Below, one piece after another: positions 10,709 through 19,699 of a stretch of DNA of 64,000 nucleotides. Made by a program: the position numbers and the translations under genes. The DNA is from Sphingobium sp. DEHP117 (GTDB lineage Bacteria > Pseudomonadota > Alphaproteobacteria > Sphingomonadales > Sphingomonadaceae): the NCBI RefSeq assembly GCF_030867385.1, contig NZ_JAPFBJ010000002.1, forward strand, positions 124,001 through 188,000, read 5' to 3'. The notes under the pieces are model-generated. The model was not told the origin of the DNA. It ran no database searches and saw only the letters and a program-made list of their open reading frames with translations. Every line of letters begins with the position of its first letter. Position 1 is the first letter of the stretch.

Positions 10709-11620
10709 TCAGGTGAACAATATGGCCGACAGGCGGCGACGCTGGGCAGATACCCAGGGGTCCTCCAGGCCGACCGCCTCGAACAGCTTCAACAGCTGGG
10801 TCCGCGCTGCGCCGCCCTCCCAGTCGCGATCACGCGCGATAATTTCCAGCAGCGCATCGGCCGCGGCATCGCGTGCGCCGTTGGCCATCAGCCCGCCCGC
10901 CAGCTCGAACCGGGCGGCATGATCATCAGGATCGGCGGCAACCCGCGCTTCTATCGCCGAGAGGTCTGCCACCGGCTTCGCATCGCGCGCGAGCGAGAGG
11001 GCAGCGCGCGCCCGCTCTAGCCGTGCATCCTTCGATGCCTCGGCGGGCGCGGCATCCAGCACGGCCTGCGCCTCGTCCAGCCGACCCAGCGCCACCAGCG
11101 CGCGCGCATGCCCCGCGATCACCGCTGGATGATCCGGCGCCATGTCCGCAATCTGGGAGAAGATGGACAGCGCACGCTCCGCGTCGCCCTCATCCAGCAC
11201 CTGCTCGGCCATCGCCACCAGCGGCTCGATCTCCGCCTCCAGCGCCTTCTCGTCCGATTGCACCGGCAGCTGCGCCAGAATCTGGTCCAGCATCTGCTTC
11301 AGCTGACCCTCGGTACGCGCCTGGGTAAGATCCGCTACCGGCTGGCCCTGAAACACCGCATAGACCGTGGGGATGCTCTGAACGCGAAACTGGCTGGCGA
11401 TGAACTTGTTTTCATCGACATTGATCTTCACGAGCTTCACGCCCTTGGGCGCATAGTCGGCGCAGACTTTTTCGATCACAGGCGCAAGCTGTTTGCACGG
11501 GCCGCACCATTCGGCCCAGAAATCCACCACCACGAGAGCCGTGCGCGACGGATCGACGACATCCCGCCGGAAATCCTCGACTGCCTTGCGGTCCGCCTCG
11601 CTCAACCCCAGCGTAGCCAC
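10709..11620 (-). CDS. Thioredoxin-TPR co-chaperone (CnoX/YbbN type)
   Basis: 303-aa protein. An N-terminal thioredoxin domain has the redox motif WCGPC at residues 38-42 in VVDFWAEWCGPCKQLAPVIE, followed by a TPR-like C-terminal half from about residue 125. This two-domain layout is that of CnoX/YbbN, a redox-linked holdase that passes clients to GroEL. Retention of both Cys residues suggests oxidoreductase activity, unlike E. coli CnoX (SxxC). It is probably co-transcribed with the downstream LON-domain gene. Confidence 0.92.
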   Translation of the reverse strand: MATLGLSEADRKAVEDFRRDVVDPSRTALVVVDFWAEWCGPCKQLAPVIEKVCADYAPKGVKLVKINVDENKFIASQFRVQSIPTVYAVFQGQPVADLTQARTEGQLKQMLDQILAQLPVQSDEKALEAEIEPLVAMAEQVLDEGDAERALSIFSQIADMAPDHPAVIAGHARALVALGRLDEAQAVLDAAPAEASKDARLERARAALSLARDAKPVADLSAIEARVAADPDDHAARFELAGGLMANGARDAAADALLEIIARDRDWEGGAARTQLLKLFEAVGLEDPWVSAQRRRLSAILFT

Positions 11621-11830
11621 GTTCTTGCCTCCGATATTGTTCCTGAAGCGGGAGCGCGCGCGCCCGCATATGCTCGCCTATTTGGGGTGCAAAGACGCCC
11701 AGCGCAAGCACCCTCGACAATGTTTGGATTCCAGATGCGAAAGGGGCTTGCCGGGCGTGCCGACCGATGCTAGGTGCGCCGCTCACCCGCCGGGATCGCG
11801 AGGCTTCACCTTCCGCGTCCGGCCGCCAGA

Positions 11831-11905
11831 GCGGGCGTAGCTCAGGGGTAGAGCACAACCTTGCCAAGGTTGGGGTCGAGGGTTCGAATCCCTTCGCCCG
11901 CTCCA
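11831..11905 (+). tRNA. tRNA-Gly (anticodon GCC)
   Basis: Complete cloverleaf: acceptor arms GCGGGCG and CGCCCGC, discriminator T, encoded CCA, D-loop AGCTCAGGGGTAGAGC, anticodon loop CTTGCCAAG and T-arm GGTTCGAATCC. The 3' half is a common integration target for genomic islands; an AlpA-like gene and mobile DNA follow directly. Confidence 0.97.
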
Positions 11906-12102
11906 TAATTTCAAATACTTAAACCAATTTCGAGCGATACCTAGCAATCATCAGGTAGCGTATAGGTAACACATACTCCTGTGTTGCCATGTTCCGTAGT
12001 GAACACTGATTTGAAGACTCCTCCCGATCCTGATAGCGTCAGCCCGCCTGGGTATTGTCGTAACCGGGGCATCGCGATGCTCCCTTCTTAGGGATTATCG
12101 TG
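11906..12102. other. Gene-free stretch after tRNA-Gly, possible island edge
   Basis: About 200 bp of lower-GC sequence without a convincing gene between the tRNA and the AlpA-like gene. If an element entered at the tRNA 3' end, its attachment site would begin at about 11881-11905. I did not find a second copy of the tRNA 3' end in the window, so no att pair can be shown. Confidence 0.4.
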
Positions 12103-12303
12103 ATGAGGATACTATCAAAGCGCCAAGTGAAGGAGTTGGTTCTGTATTCACCGCAGCACGTCGCACGATTGGAAAAGGCCGGGCAATTCCCCAAGCGGGT
12201 TCACCTTGGCCCCAGCCGAGTGGGGTGGGTTGAGGCTGAAATATTGGACTGGCTCCAGAAACGGTTGGATCGCCGCGAAGCGCCTACCCGACACTCCTCT
12301 TGA
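12103..12303 (+). CDS. AlpA-family (phage-type) DNA-binding regulator
   Basis: 66-aa helix-turn-helix protein of the AlpA/excisionase-like family. ILSKRQVKELVLYSPQHVARLEKAGQFPKRVHLGPSRVGWVEAEILDWLQKRL shows the classic pattern (L-S...VKE...S..HV.RLE..G.FP.R..LG...VGW.E.EI..WL). Such genes usually lie next to integrases in prophages and integrative elements, where they control excision. Here no integrase is visible; the segment where one would be expected is now occupied by the IS21-type element. GTG at 12100 is an alternative start one codon before the ATG. A terminator follows the stop. Confidence 0.85.
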   Translation: MRILSKRQVKELVLYSPQHVARLEKAGQFPKRVHLGPSRVGWVEAEILDWLQKRLDRREAPTRHSS

Positions 12304-12308
12304 AGGAG

Positions 12309-12346
12309 CGGGTGGTCGGGATTGCAAGCTCGGCCACCCTTTTGAG
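12309..12346 (+). terminator. Rho-independent terminator after the AlpA-like gene
   Basis: GGGTGGTC and GGCCACCC form an 8-bp stem (one G-U pair) followed by TTTT, immediately downstream of the AlpA-like stop codon and just before the IS21-type left end. Confidence 0.75.
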
Positions 12347-12464
12347 GTAGTATGTTGATTGTCGCTGAGAGTTGACCCGGGAGGGTTATAAATTTCCACT
12401 GAGATTTGACCCATGTTGAACTCATCCCTGGCTTTGATGAGCGAGGGATCATGGAGTGTTGGAC

Positions 12465-13988
12465 ATGGCGTTATTGAGCATTATTCGGCGCTGGCATTTG
12501 CGCGATCATTTACCGATCCGGGAGATAGCGCGACGCACGGGACTATCCCGTAATACCATCCGTAAATATCTGCGTGCAGGGACTGTGGAGCCCCGGTTCA
12601 AGGTGCCGGAGCGGCCGAGCAAGCTGGATCCGTTTGCCGAACGATTATCGGCATGGCTGAAGCGGGAGATGGGACGCCCGCGCAAGCAGAAGCGCACGAT
12701 GAAGCAGTTGCACGCCGATCTGGTCGCGCTGGGTTATGACGGTTCCTATGGCCGGGTTGCTGCCTTTGCACGAGCCTGGCGCGACGATTACCGGCAAGCG
12801 CAGCAGATGAGCGGTCGCGGCACCTATGTGCCGTTGGCGTTCGCGCCGGGAGAAGCGTTCCAGTTCGACTGGAGCGAGGACTGGGCGATCATCGACGGGG
12901 TACGCACCAAGTTGCAGGTGGCGCACTTCAAGCTCAGCCACAGCCGGGCCTTTCTGGTGCGGGCCTATTTGTTGCAGACGCACGAGATGCTCTTCGACGC
13001 CCATAATCACGCGTTCCGTGTGCTGGGTGGCGTTCCGCGCCGGGGCATTTACGACAATATGCGCACCGCCGTCGACAAGGTCGGGCGCGGCAAAGAGCGG
13101 ACCGTCAATGCCCGCTTTCTGGCGATGGTCAGCCACTACCTGTTCGAGGCCGAGTTCTGCAACCCGGCAGCAGGATGGGAGAAAGGCCAGGTCGAGAAGA
13201 ACGTTCAGGACGCCCGCCATCGCCTGTGGCAACCTGTCCCTCAGGCTGAGAGCCTTGATGCGCTCAACCTGTGGCTCGAACAGCGCTGCAGGGCCTTGTG
13301 GCAGGAGATACCGCACGGGATCGAGCCGGGTTCGGTCGCGGACGCGTGGGCCGACGAAGTGCAAAGCCTGATGCCGATGGGCAGGCTGTTCGATGGCTTT
13401 GTGGAACTGGGCAAGCGCGTCTCGCCGACCTGCCTCGTCCATCTGGACCGGAACCGCTACAGCGTACCGGCATCCTTCGCCAATCGGCCCGTGTCATTGC
13501 GGATTTACCCTGACCGTATTCTGGTCGCTGCCGAAGGTCAGGTGATATGCGAGCACCAGCGCATCATCGATCGGTCGCATCATCTGCCGGGCCATACTGT
13601 CTATGACTGGCGCCATTATCTCGCCGTCGTCCAGCGCAAGCCCGGAGCGTTGCGCAACGGTGCGCCGTTCCTCGAGATGCCCGATGCCTTCCGGCGGTTG
13701 CAGACGCATCTGCTGCGCACCCCTGGTGGCGACAGAGAGATGGTCGAGATCCTGTCACTGGTGCTCCATCATGACGAACAGGCCGTGCTGACTGCGGTCG
13801 AACGGGCACTGGAGGCTGGCGTCCCGACCAAGACCCATATCCTCAACCTGCTGCATCGGCTGCTCGACGGAAAGCCCACCGCTACGCCGCCGGTGACGGC
13901 ACCGCAGGCATTGAGGCTGGTCAGTGAACCAATGGCCAATGTCGAACGCTATGATGCGCTGCGTCGGGAGACACGCCATGCGTCATGA
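12465..13988 (+). CDS. istA: IS21-family transposase IstA
   Basis: 507-aa DDE transposase. The N-terminal HTH reads [24 protein letters not shown], and the rve integrase core begins at [14 protein letters not shown] (first Asp), with [13 protein letters not shown] (second Asp) and [16 protein letters not shown] (Glu). GGAG (12453-12456) lies 8 nt upstream of the ATG at 12465; a GTG at 12456 is the longer alternative. The gene is full length, so it is probably functional, and it overlaps istB by 11 nt. Confidence 0.95.
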   Translation: MALLSIIRRWHLRDHLPIREIARRTGLSRNTIRKYLRAGTVEPRFKVPERPSKLDPFAERLSAWLKREMGRPRKQKRTMKQLHADLVALGYDGSYGRVAAFARAWRDDYRQAQQMSGRGTYVPLAFAPGEAFQFDWSEDWAIIDGVRTKLQVAHFKLSHSRAFLVRAYLLQTHEMLFDAHNHAFRVLGGVPRRGIYDNMRTAVDKVGRGKERTVNARFLAMVSHYLFEAEFCNPAAGWEKGQVEKNVQDARHRLWQPVPQAESLDALNLWLEQRCRALWQEIPHGIEPGSVADAWADEVQSLMPMGRLFDGFVELGKRVSPTCLVHLDRNRYSVPASFANRPVSLRIYPDRILVAAEGQVICEHQRIIDRSHHLPGHTVYDWRHYLAVVQRKPGALRNGAPFLEMPDAFRRLQTHLLRTPGGDREMVEILSLVLHHDEQAVLTAVERALEAGVPTKTHILNLLHRLLDGKPTATPPVTAPQALRLVSEPMANVERYDALRRETRHAS

Positions 13989-14760
13989 TCCTGCCAGTGG
14001 CGCTATCGTCGTGATGCTCCGAAGCCTTAAGATGCACGGTATGGCACAGGCCGTTACCGATCTCATGGCACAGGGATCGCCGGCGTTCGAAGCCGCCGTG
14101 CCCATGCTCTCACAGTTGCTCAAAGCCGAGACGGCCGAACGGGAGGTGCGCTCCGTCGCCTATCAACTCAAGGTCGCGCGGTTCCCGGCCTATCGCGATC
14201 TTGCCGGCTTCGACTTTGCCAGTAGCGAGATCAACGAGGCGCTGGTTCGTCAGCTCCATCGTTGCGATTTTATCGACGTTGCCGACAATGTCGTGCTGGT
14301 TGGCGGCCCGGGCACCGGAAAGACCCATGTCGCCACCGCGCTCGGTGTGCAGGCCATCGAACATCACAGGAAGCGGGTGCGGTTCTTCTCCACTGTCGAA
14401 CTGGTCAACGCCCTCGAACAGGAAAAAGCGCAAGGCAGGGCCGGACAGATCGCTAATCGGCTCGTGCACTCCGATCTCGTGATCCTCGATGAGCTGGGCT
14501 ATCTGCCGTTCAGTGCATCAGGCGGCGCATTGCTGTTCCACCTGCTCAGCAAACTCTATGAGCGCACCAGCGTCGTCATCACCACCAACCTCAGCTTCAG
14601 TGAATGGGCCAGCGTGTTCGGCGATGCCAAAATGACCACCGCTCTCCTCGATCGCCTCACCCATCACTGCCACATCCTCGAAACCGGAAACGACAGCTTC
14701 CGCTTCAAAAATAGCTCTGCCCAGCAGGCAAAACCAGAAAAGGAGAAAACATCATCTTGA
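13978..14760 (+). CDS. istB: IS21-family helper ATPase IstB
   Basis: 260-aa AAA+ ATPase that assembles on target DNA and activates IstA. Walker A is GGPGTGKTH and Walker B is [12 protein letters not shown]; the sensor-like [12 protein letters not shown] and [18 protein letters not shown] complete the DnaC/IstB pattern. The ATG at 13978 lies inside the end of istA (stop 13986-13988); the upstream in-frame ATG at 13924 would add residues that are only istA in another frame. Confidence 0.95.
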   Translation: MRHDPASGAIVVMLRSLKMHGMAQAVTDLMAQGSPAFEAAVPMLSQLLKAETAEREVRSVAYQLKVARFPAYRDLAGFDFASSEINEALVRQLHRCDFIDVADNVVLVGGPGTGKTHVATALGVQAIEHHRKRVRFFSTVELVNALEQEKAQGRAGQIANRLVHSDLVILDELGYLPFSASGGALLFHLLSKLYERTSVVITTNLSFSEWASVFGDAKMTTALLDRLTHHCHILETGNDSFRFKNSSAQQAKPEKEKTSS

Positions 14761-14844
14761 CCCACAGGACGTAACCGAAACATATATCCGAGACGGGTCA
14801 CTTCTCAGTGAAAATCCCGGGTCAACTCTCAGCGACCATCAACA

Positions 14845-15111
14845 GACACGGCCATTCGCTATCTTACGGATTCGGCTTTACCGATAACTGACATCGCGGC
14901 AAAAATCGGCTTTAGCGAGACGTCCGTATTCTCCCGGCGATGCAAAGAGTGGTTCGGCACTTCTCCCAGCCAGATACGGCGCAACGCCAAACAGACTGGG
15001 CAGCCTGCGACGCTCGAAGATTACAGCGCAGCTGATCGCGCGGAACTGCTCCACCGCATCAGAGAGCTGGAACTAGAGGTGGAACGCTTGCGCAACGCGC
15101 TGGAGACGTAA
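14845..15111 (+). pseudogene. AraC-family regulator, 3' fragment cut by the IS21-type element
   Basis: Reading from 14845 gives an open frame with no start codon. It encodes the second helix-turn-helix of an AraC/XylS domain (AIRYLTDSALPITDIAAKIG, then FSETSVFSRRCKEWFGTSPSQIRR), then a short tail with a coiled-coil end (ELLHRIRELELEVERLRNALET) and TAA at 15109-15111. The N-terminal domain and the first HTH are missing and are not found left of the IS. The fragment therefore marks a broken regulator, perhaps once controlling the adjacent P450 gene. Confidence 0.85.
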
Positions 15112-15329
15112 GTCTTCGGCAAAACATCGCTTCGTTGTCAGTCTTCGGCAAGCTCAGGACAGGCCTTTTTGGAACGATGCTCTCGAACCGTCCAGCGTCC
15201 TGTTTTGTCAAACAATAGAGCCTTTAAGACAAGCCTCGCAAGCCAAGATGACTATGCGATAATCAGTGGATTAGGCTGGCAGTCGACTAATCGCGTCGGC
15301 CAGATCGATCATCTGGAGCGCTGAACCGA
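15112..15329. repeat. Leader of the P450 gene with a partial ~130-bp repeat
   Basis: 218 bp without a gene. 15141-15185 is a partial copy of the interspersed repeat (CGGCAAGCTCAGGACAGGC then TTTTTGGAACGATGCTC). The remainder up to the P450 start presumably contains its promoter; I see no clear operator in it. Confidence 0.55.
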
Positions 15330-16547
15330 ATGATGAACACCGGCCATCTCGCGTCCCGTCCCGCGCATGTACCTGCAGAGCTCGTTTTCGATTTCGATCT
15401 CTACAACCTCCCGGGGGCGGCAGAGGATGTCCAGGCTGCGTTTGCGGCATTTCAGCAACGCGCACCTGACATCTTTTGGACGCCGCATAATGGTGGCCAC
15501 TGGGTGGCCACCCGGGCAAATGACATTGTGCAGATGCAGCTCGACCACCGCCACTTTTCGCACAATCAGATCGCGGTTCCGGCATTTCCGCCCGGTACAC
15601 CCCTGGTTATTCCTATCAACCTCGATCCGCCTGAACATACCGGTTATCGGCGGCTGCTTAATCAATATATGGTGCCGTCGGCCATAACGAAGCTCGAAGC
15701 GCGGGTCCGCCAGGTTGCTATTGATGCAATTGAGCGCTTGGTACCCCAGGGCGAATGCGAGTTCATACAGGATTTCTCGCAAGTCCTGCCGATCGACGTT
15801 TTCTTGTCTCTCGTCGATCTGCCGATTGATGCAAAGAAAGGGCTGCTGCCCATCGCCGAGCAGGTAACGCGCGGAGAGACGCAGGAAATCCGTGTGAGCG
15901 GACAGGCGAAGATGTTCGAACATCTCAATGACTGGGTTCAATCCAGGCGCGACAACCCCGGCAGCGATCTGCTGAGCCAGATCGTCACGTGGGAGATTGA
16001 CGGAAAGCGCATCGGCGAAGCTGAGGCCATATCCTACGCAGCGGCGATCTTTTTTGGTGGCCTCGACACGGTTGCCGGTATGTCGGGATTTATCGCATTG
16101 TTCTTAGCCCGCAATCCTGGGCATCGTCGGCAGCTTGCTGCACGCCTTGACGACGCGGCATTCATGAAGAACGCCGTAGAGGAACTTTTCCGCCGGCACG
16201 GCCTGGCCAACACGGCACGCCTGATCACTGAAGATCTCGAATTTGGCGGTGTACAGTTCAAGGCTGGCGATCTTGTCCTGCCGGCCAATGTCTTCGTTGG
16301 CCTGGACGAGCGGATAAACCCCGACCCCCTCACCGTGGATTTCAACAGGGAAAAGCCTGTCCACGCCATCTTCGGAAACGGCCCGCATGCCTGTCCCGGC
16401 GCTACATTGGCGAGACGGGAGATTCGCATCTTCCTGGAAGAGTGGCTGGCGCGTATCCCCGATTTCTCCGTCAAGCCCGGCACGACCCCGGTCATGTCCT
16501 CGGGCGTGGTCAGCGGCATTCAGCGGCTGGAGCTGGTTTTTTCATGA
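15330..16547 (+). CDS. Cytochrome P450, CYP101 (P450cam)-like
   Basis: 405-aa soluble bacterial P450. The heme-binding loop is FGNGPHACPGA with Cys355; the K-helix EELFRRHG has the ExxR; the I-helix FFGGLDTVAGMSG matches the GGLDTV variant of P450cam rather than the usual AGxDTT. Other P450cam-like stretches are LVPQGECEFIQDFSQVLPIDVFLSLVDLP and ARIPDFSVKPG followed by SGVVSG. CYP101 members hydroxylate terpenoids such as camphor and ionones, so an alicyclic or terpenoid substrate is plausible here, but regiochemistry and substrate are not readable. No ferredoxin or ferredoxin reductase gene is adjacent, so electron partners must be encoded elsewhere. Confidence 0.9.
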   Translation: MMNTGHLASRPAHVPAELVFDFDLYNLPGAAEDVQAAFAAFQQRAPDIFWTPHNGGHWVATRANDIVQMQLDHRHFSHNQIAVPAFPPGTPLVIPINLDPPEHTGYRRLLNQYMVPSAITKLEARVRQVAIDAIERLVPQGECEFIQDFSQVLPIDVFLSLVDLPIDAKKGLLPIAEQVTRGETQEIRVSGQAKMFEHLNDWVQSRRDNPGSDLLSQIVTWEIDGKRIGEAEAISYAAAIFFGGLDTVAGMSGFIALFLARNPGHRRQLAARLDDAAFMKNAVEELFRRHGLANTARLITEDLEFGGVQFKAGDLVLPANVFVGLDERINPDPLTVDFNREKPVHAIFGNGPHACPGATLARREIRIFLEEWLARIPDFSVKPGTTPVMSSGVVSGIQRLELVFS

Positions 16548-16664
16548 TTGCCTCTCAAACCTGCGCCACGACGGCGTGAGCCTGATCAAAATCCGCAGCA
16601 CGCGGATCCGACCATTGGCTTACTCCGCGACGACGCACGATGAGTGCCCCAAAAGTGCGACCTT

Positions 16665-16726
16665 GAGCGCGCTGCGTTAAATCTGACGCAGCGCGCTCTG
16701 TTTGTCTGTTATCGCATCGTTTGGCC
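16665..16726. repeat. Palindromic repeat between convergent genes (short copy)
   Basis: GAGCGCGCTGCGT (16665-16677) pairs perfectly with ACGCAGCGCGCTC (16686-16698), then ATCGCATCGTTTGGCC follows. It is a shortened member of the ~130-bp repeat family without the CTCAGGAC part. It lies between the convergent P450 and SDR genes and could act as a bidirectional terminator. Nothing else is seen in 16548-16803. Confidence 0.7.
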
Positions 16727-16803
16727 CCATCCGGGCCCCACTGATGCGTACGACGCTCGAGCGGCGATAAACACCAATAATCAGTCGTCGCACTGGCCAG
16801 TGC

Positions 16804-17760
16804 CTACAGTGCGTTACGCGCTCTGATGACGTCAGCAAATTCTTCCTGCATGACCTTGGGGACGATGAACTTTTCCGTTCTGTCGATCTGTTGGATATGC
16901 GAGGCGATTTCCTCTGCTGTCGCATTCTTGCGATAGTCCGACACCCAACCTTCGCTGATTGCGGTAAAAACACGCGAGAAGCGCCCGCCGGTGGCAGCGT
17001 ATGCCTGTTGATTCACCTGGCATTCTCGACTGGCAAGATATGTCACCATAGGAACGACATAACCAAGGCTTATTTCCGGGTCGAAAAGAGCCTCCCATCC
17101 CTCCGGCGCCTGATCGTGGAAATCCGGTGGAAATTCATTGGCTTCACGACCCAGGCGGGTGAACGCAGAGGGAAGTACGCAGTTGGTCCGAACCCCATGC
17201 TTTGCGCCTTCACGGGCAAGATTGTTCATCAACCCGACGACGCCGGCCTTTGCCGCTCCGTAGTTGCTCTGCCACAAAGACCCGTACATGCCCGCAGACG
17301 AGCTGATCAGCACGATACGGCCATATTGCTGCTGCTTCATAAGCCTGAAAGCGGGTTGGCCGAGAAAATAGCAGCCCATGAGGTGCACATCGATAATTTC
17401 TCGGATGGCAGTTTCGGAGAGTTGCTCGAACGGACCGTTGCGCAGGAATCCCGCGTTGTGAACAAGAACGTCGACCCGGCCGAAATTCTTCACTGCACAA
17501 TCGATGATCGCATCGCCGCCCGCACGGACTGCGCAACTGAAGTTCGCTGCCACAGCACGGCCGCCTGAAGCGCGAATTTCCTCTGCCACCACATCTGCGG
17601 GATTGGGCTCTCCCGCCGACCTGGCCGCAAGATCGTTTACCACCACGCAAGCACCACGGCGGGCAAGGTCCTTTGCATAGGCCGCGCCCAGCCCTCCGCC
17701 AGCCCCCGAAACCACTGCAACCTGGCCGTCAAATCGAATTACATTATTGTCGTCACCCAT
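16804..17760 (-). CDS. SDR oxidoreductase, 17-beta-HSD4/MFE-2-like
   Basis: 318-aa short-chain dehydrogenase. The cofactor motif GAGGGLG is followed by VVVNDLAARSAG, typical of NAD-dependent HSD17B4/MFE-2-like (3R)-hydroxyacyl-CoA dehydrogenases. The NAG motif is HNAGFL and the catalytic pair is YGAAK with the Ser in LISSSAG. The C-terminal extension beyond residue 250 is also usual for that group. ATG at 17760 has GGAG 10 nt upstream; GTG at 17775 is possible. It is probably in one transcription unit after the TauD-like gene. Oxidation of a hydroxyacyl-CoA in side-chain beta-oxidation is an inference. Confidence 0.82.
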   Translation of the reverse strand: MGDDNNVIRFDGQVAVVSGAGGGLGAAYAKDLARRGACVVVNDLAARSAGEPNPADVVAEEIRASGGRAVAANFSCAVRAGGDAIIDCAVKNFGRVDVLVHNAGFLRNGPFEQLSETAIREIIDVHLMGCYFLGQPAFRLMKQQQYGRIVLISSSAGMYGSLWQSNYGAAKAGVVGLMNNLAREGAKHGVRTNCVLPSAFTRLGREANEFPPDFHDQAPEGWEALFDPEISLGYVVPMVTYLASRECQVNQQAYAATGGRFSRVFTAISEGWVSDYRKNATAEEIASHIQQIDRTEKFIVPKVMQEEFADVIRARNAL

Positions 17761-17910
17761 TGCTTTAATCTCCACATATTCGCTGTGACATGGGGGTCAT
17801 TATTGTATTTCGGCGCCTCTCAGATGACCTATCAGGCAGGACCGCTTTGGAGCCTTCCAATGGGGTCCGATCTTGCAATTGACGTGCATCCTGCCCCTCA
17901 TCGGCGAGGA

Positions 17911-18888
17911 TCACGCTAACTGCCGGTGAACCTCGCCAATCTTCTTGCCGTCTTCGAAATAGCCGAGGCCGTAATCTCCCTTGATCGTTGTGCGCAGCAT
18001 TCTGCGTTCGTACTTGGGGTTATAGCCTTCGACTGCATGCAGCATCCGCCAATTGTCCCAGATCACCATGTCGGACGTGTTCCACTCGTGCCAGTAGACG
18101 TGCTCGGCAGAGCATAGCGCGTTGAGGGTACGGCAAACCTCATCCAAAAAGGCGTCCCCTTCGGCGTCTTCGCGTCGCTCCATGCCGACGGACATCCAAG
18201 GTCCGATGTGAAGCACCTTTTCACCAGTCTTGCGCGTCCACACTGCGGGATGCATGGCGCGAGGGAACCTCGCAGCTTCGAGGAGCAAGGCGGGAGTTTG
18301 CGCCGCTTCGCTGATGACTTTGAAATCCACGCCGAAACGCATAGTGCCGAGCCGGGTGTCGAGCGTGTAGATGATATTCTGGTTTTCCAGTCCGTCGCGT
18401 AGATGCTTCGGAAACCGGGAATATAGATCGATACCGTCGGCAAAACCCGTCCTGCCCTCTTCGGGTGCCACGATCGCCGCGCGCAGCACACCCGCACGAT
18501 TCAGCTCATCATTGTAGCAATGATCAAAGTGCCATGGAGAATAGCAGGCAATGCGCCGCCCGTTCCGCTCAACAAGGCAGTCTTCTTCCGGATTTTCGCG
18601 TGGCTTGTAATGCATGTCTATTATGCCGAGCGCCGCATCTGCGGCGTCTTTATCCCGAGGTGTTGACTGGGAAGGATGCTCCTTTAGCGGACCGAAGATT
18701 TTGCTGAGCTCCACCTGCATCTTCGAGGTAGAATCCATACCTTCGAACACGATCATTCCGCGCGTCTCGAATATCTCGATTATCTGCGCCCGAATCGCCT
18801 GGTCAAAGATGTTGTCCCAGGTCACACCGGCAATCCGTGACCCGAAGGCGAGGTTTTCCGCTAAATCGCGAACATGAATTTCAGCCAT
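17911..18888 (-). CDS. TauD/TfdA-family Fe(II)/2-oxoglutarate dioxygenase (copy 1)
   Basis: 325-aa dioxygenase. The metal triad is visible as H120 and D122 in SPWHFDHCYN and H284 in WRMLHAVEG; R299 in MLRTT is the expected 2-oxoglutarate-binding Arg. Family members hydroxylate taurine, phenoxyalkanoates or alkyl sulfates and release the cleaved product plus succinate. A close paralogue lies at 41092-42072, sharing long identical runs such as FDHCYNDELNRAGVLRAA and TTIKGDYGLGYFEDGKKIGEV. GAGAGA is upstream of the ATG. It sits before the SDR gene on the same strand (150-nt gap). The true substrate is unknown. Confidence 0.9.
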   Translation of the reverse strand: MAEIHVRDLAENLAFGSRIAGVTWDNIFDQAIRAQIIEIFETRGMIVFEGMDSTSKMQVELSKIFGPLKEHPSQSTPRDKDAADAALGIIDMHYKPRENPEEDCLVERNGRRIACYSPWHFDHCYNDELNRAGVLRAAIVAPEEGRTGFADGIDLYSRFPKHLRDGLENQNIIYTLDTRLGTMRFGVDFKVISEAAQTPALLLEAARFPRAMHPAVWTRKTGEKVLHIGPWMSVGMERREDAEGDAFLDEVCRTLNALCSAEHVYWHEWNTSDMVIWDNWRMLHAVEGYNPKYERRMLRTTIKGDYGLGYFEDGKKIGEVHRQLA

Positions 18889-19444
18889 TAGTCTCTCCAG
18901 TGTTTTTGCCGTGACGTTTGGAAACCGAGATCGGGTGTCGACCTCTAGAGCGCGCTGCGTTCAATCTGACGCAAGCCGCGCGCTCTATCTTTCTGTTGTC
19001 GCATCGTGTTGGCCAAAAACCGGTTCCCACCCTCCGGCTTCGCTCAGGACAGGCTTTTTGGCACGATGCTCTGGTTCGCCGCCGACAATCCGCTTGCGGC
19101 TCAGAATTTTGGAAGCTGGCCCATGGACGACCGCTCGCGGGCAGTCTGCCGGTCGGGCTGTCATCGCTGAGACCGTGGACCCCATTTTTGCTGGCGGCCA
19201 TTACAAGTTGCCGTCTGCGCGATCGGACAGCCACCCGAATGCGGGTTGACGGAAAACCAGAGGCCCTCAACCCGCAAGATTTCACCGTTCCAGTCATCAT
19301 GACCTAACTGGATCAGGTCCTGCAAATATTCGCGGCAATGCCGGACTTTAATTTGATATTACGGAACAAAATGTGTCAGTTGAGACAGCTGAATACGCCA
19401 AGGAAACGGCGGGGCGCCACATGGGCGGCGGTTTCATCATTGTT
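18889..19444. other. Gene-free stretch with one ~130-bp repeat
   Basis: Upstream region of the TauD-like gene. A full copy of the CTAGAGC...GCACGATGCTC repeat lies at 18945-19073. From 19074 to 19444 I see no gene that resembles a known family; short open frames exist on both strands but run through the repeat and look like chance. 19300-19380 is AT-richer. Confidence 0.5.
18945..19073. repeat. ~130-bp interspersed palindromic repeat, copy 2
   Basis: Starts CTAGAGCGCGCTGCG, has the ACGC...GCGCGCTC return arm, GTTGTCGCATCG, CCGGTTCCCACC, the CTCAGGACAGGC cassette and the GCACGATGCTC end. The cassette here reads CTCCGGCTTCGCTCAGGAC, a variant of the usual TTCGACAAGCTCAGGAC. Confidence 0.8.
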
Positions 19445-19448
19445 CTAG

Positions 19449-19634
19449 GGGCTGTGGGGATTCAGTCCATATAGGCCTGCAAAGCGCTATTTTCTGCGCT
19501 TCGGTGCTCACGTACCTTTAAGTACGCTGCGTTGAAACGAGTCACGTGCCTCGTTTCAAGATGCTCGAAAATCCCCCTTTTGCCCTGCGGTCGCCTGCGG
19601 CCCCGGCTCTATCTGAACTGAATCCCCACGGCCC
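19449..19634. repeat. Structured intergenic repeat, copy B (186 bp), MITE-like
   Basis: Terminal inverted repeats GGGCTGTGGGGATTCAGT and ACTGAATCCCCACGGCCC (one mismatch), flanked on both sides by CTAG (19445-19448 and 19635-19638). The 30-nt core 19502-19531 is identical to copy A at 5164-5193. The stem TTGAAACGAG (19532-19541) with CTCGTTTCAA (19550-19559) replaces the TTGACCGAG/CTCGGTCCAA stem of copy A, so pairing is kept while sequence changes. Confidence 0.8.
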
Positions 19635-19699
19635 CTAGAGCGCTTTCCGATCTCAATGAAACAGATCAACCGCTCCAGGCTATTGTTTTACCGCGATTT

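Larger units (their letters stand above)
12353..14844 (+). mobile_element. IS21-family insertion sequence
   Basis: About 2.49-kb element with istA and istB. The left end TGTTGATTGTCGCTGAGAG... and the right end (reverse complement) TGTTGATGGTCGCTGAGAG... match over about 30 bp with one mismatch and carry the TG...CA termini of the family. A second internal subrepeat of related sequence (CACTGAGATTTGACCC near 12398) lies inside the left end. The flanks (GTAGTA on the left, GACACG on the right) are not direct repeats, and they belong to unrelated sequences, suggesting a deletion or recombination after insertion. Confidence 0.88.

Noticed and set aside
12353..14844. Target-site duplication for the IS21-type element
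   Set aside because: Flanks GTAGTA and GACACG do not match at any length tried.
18881..19300. Open frame with peptide KACPERSRR near TauD copy 1
   Set aside because: It runs through the ~130-bp repeat; the ACPELVEGW/ACPERSRR-type peptides recur wherever the repeat is translated.
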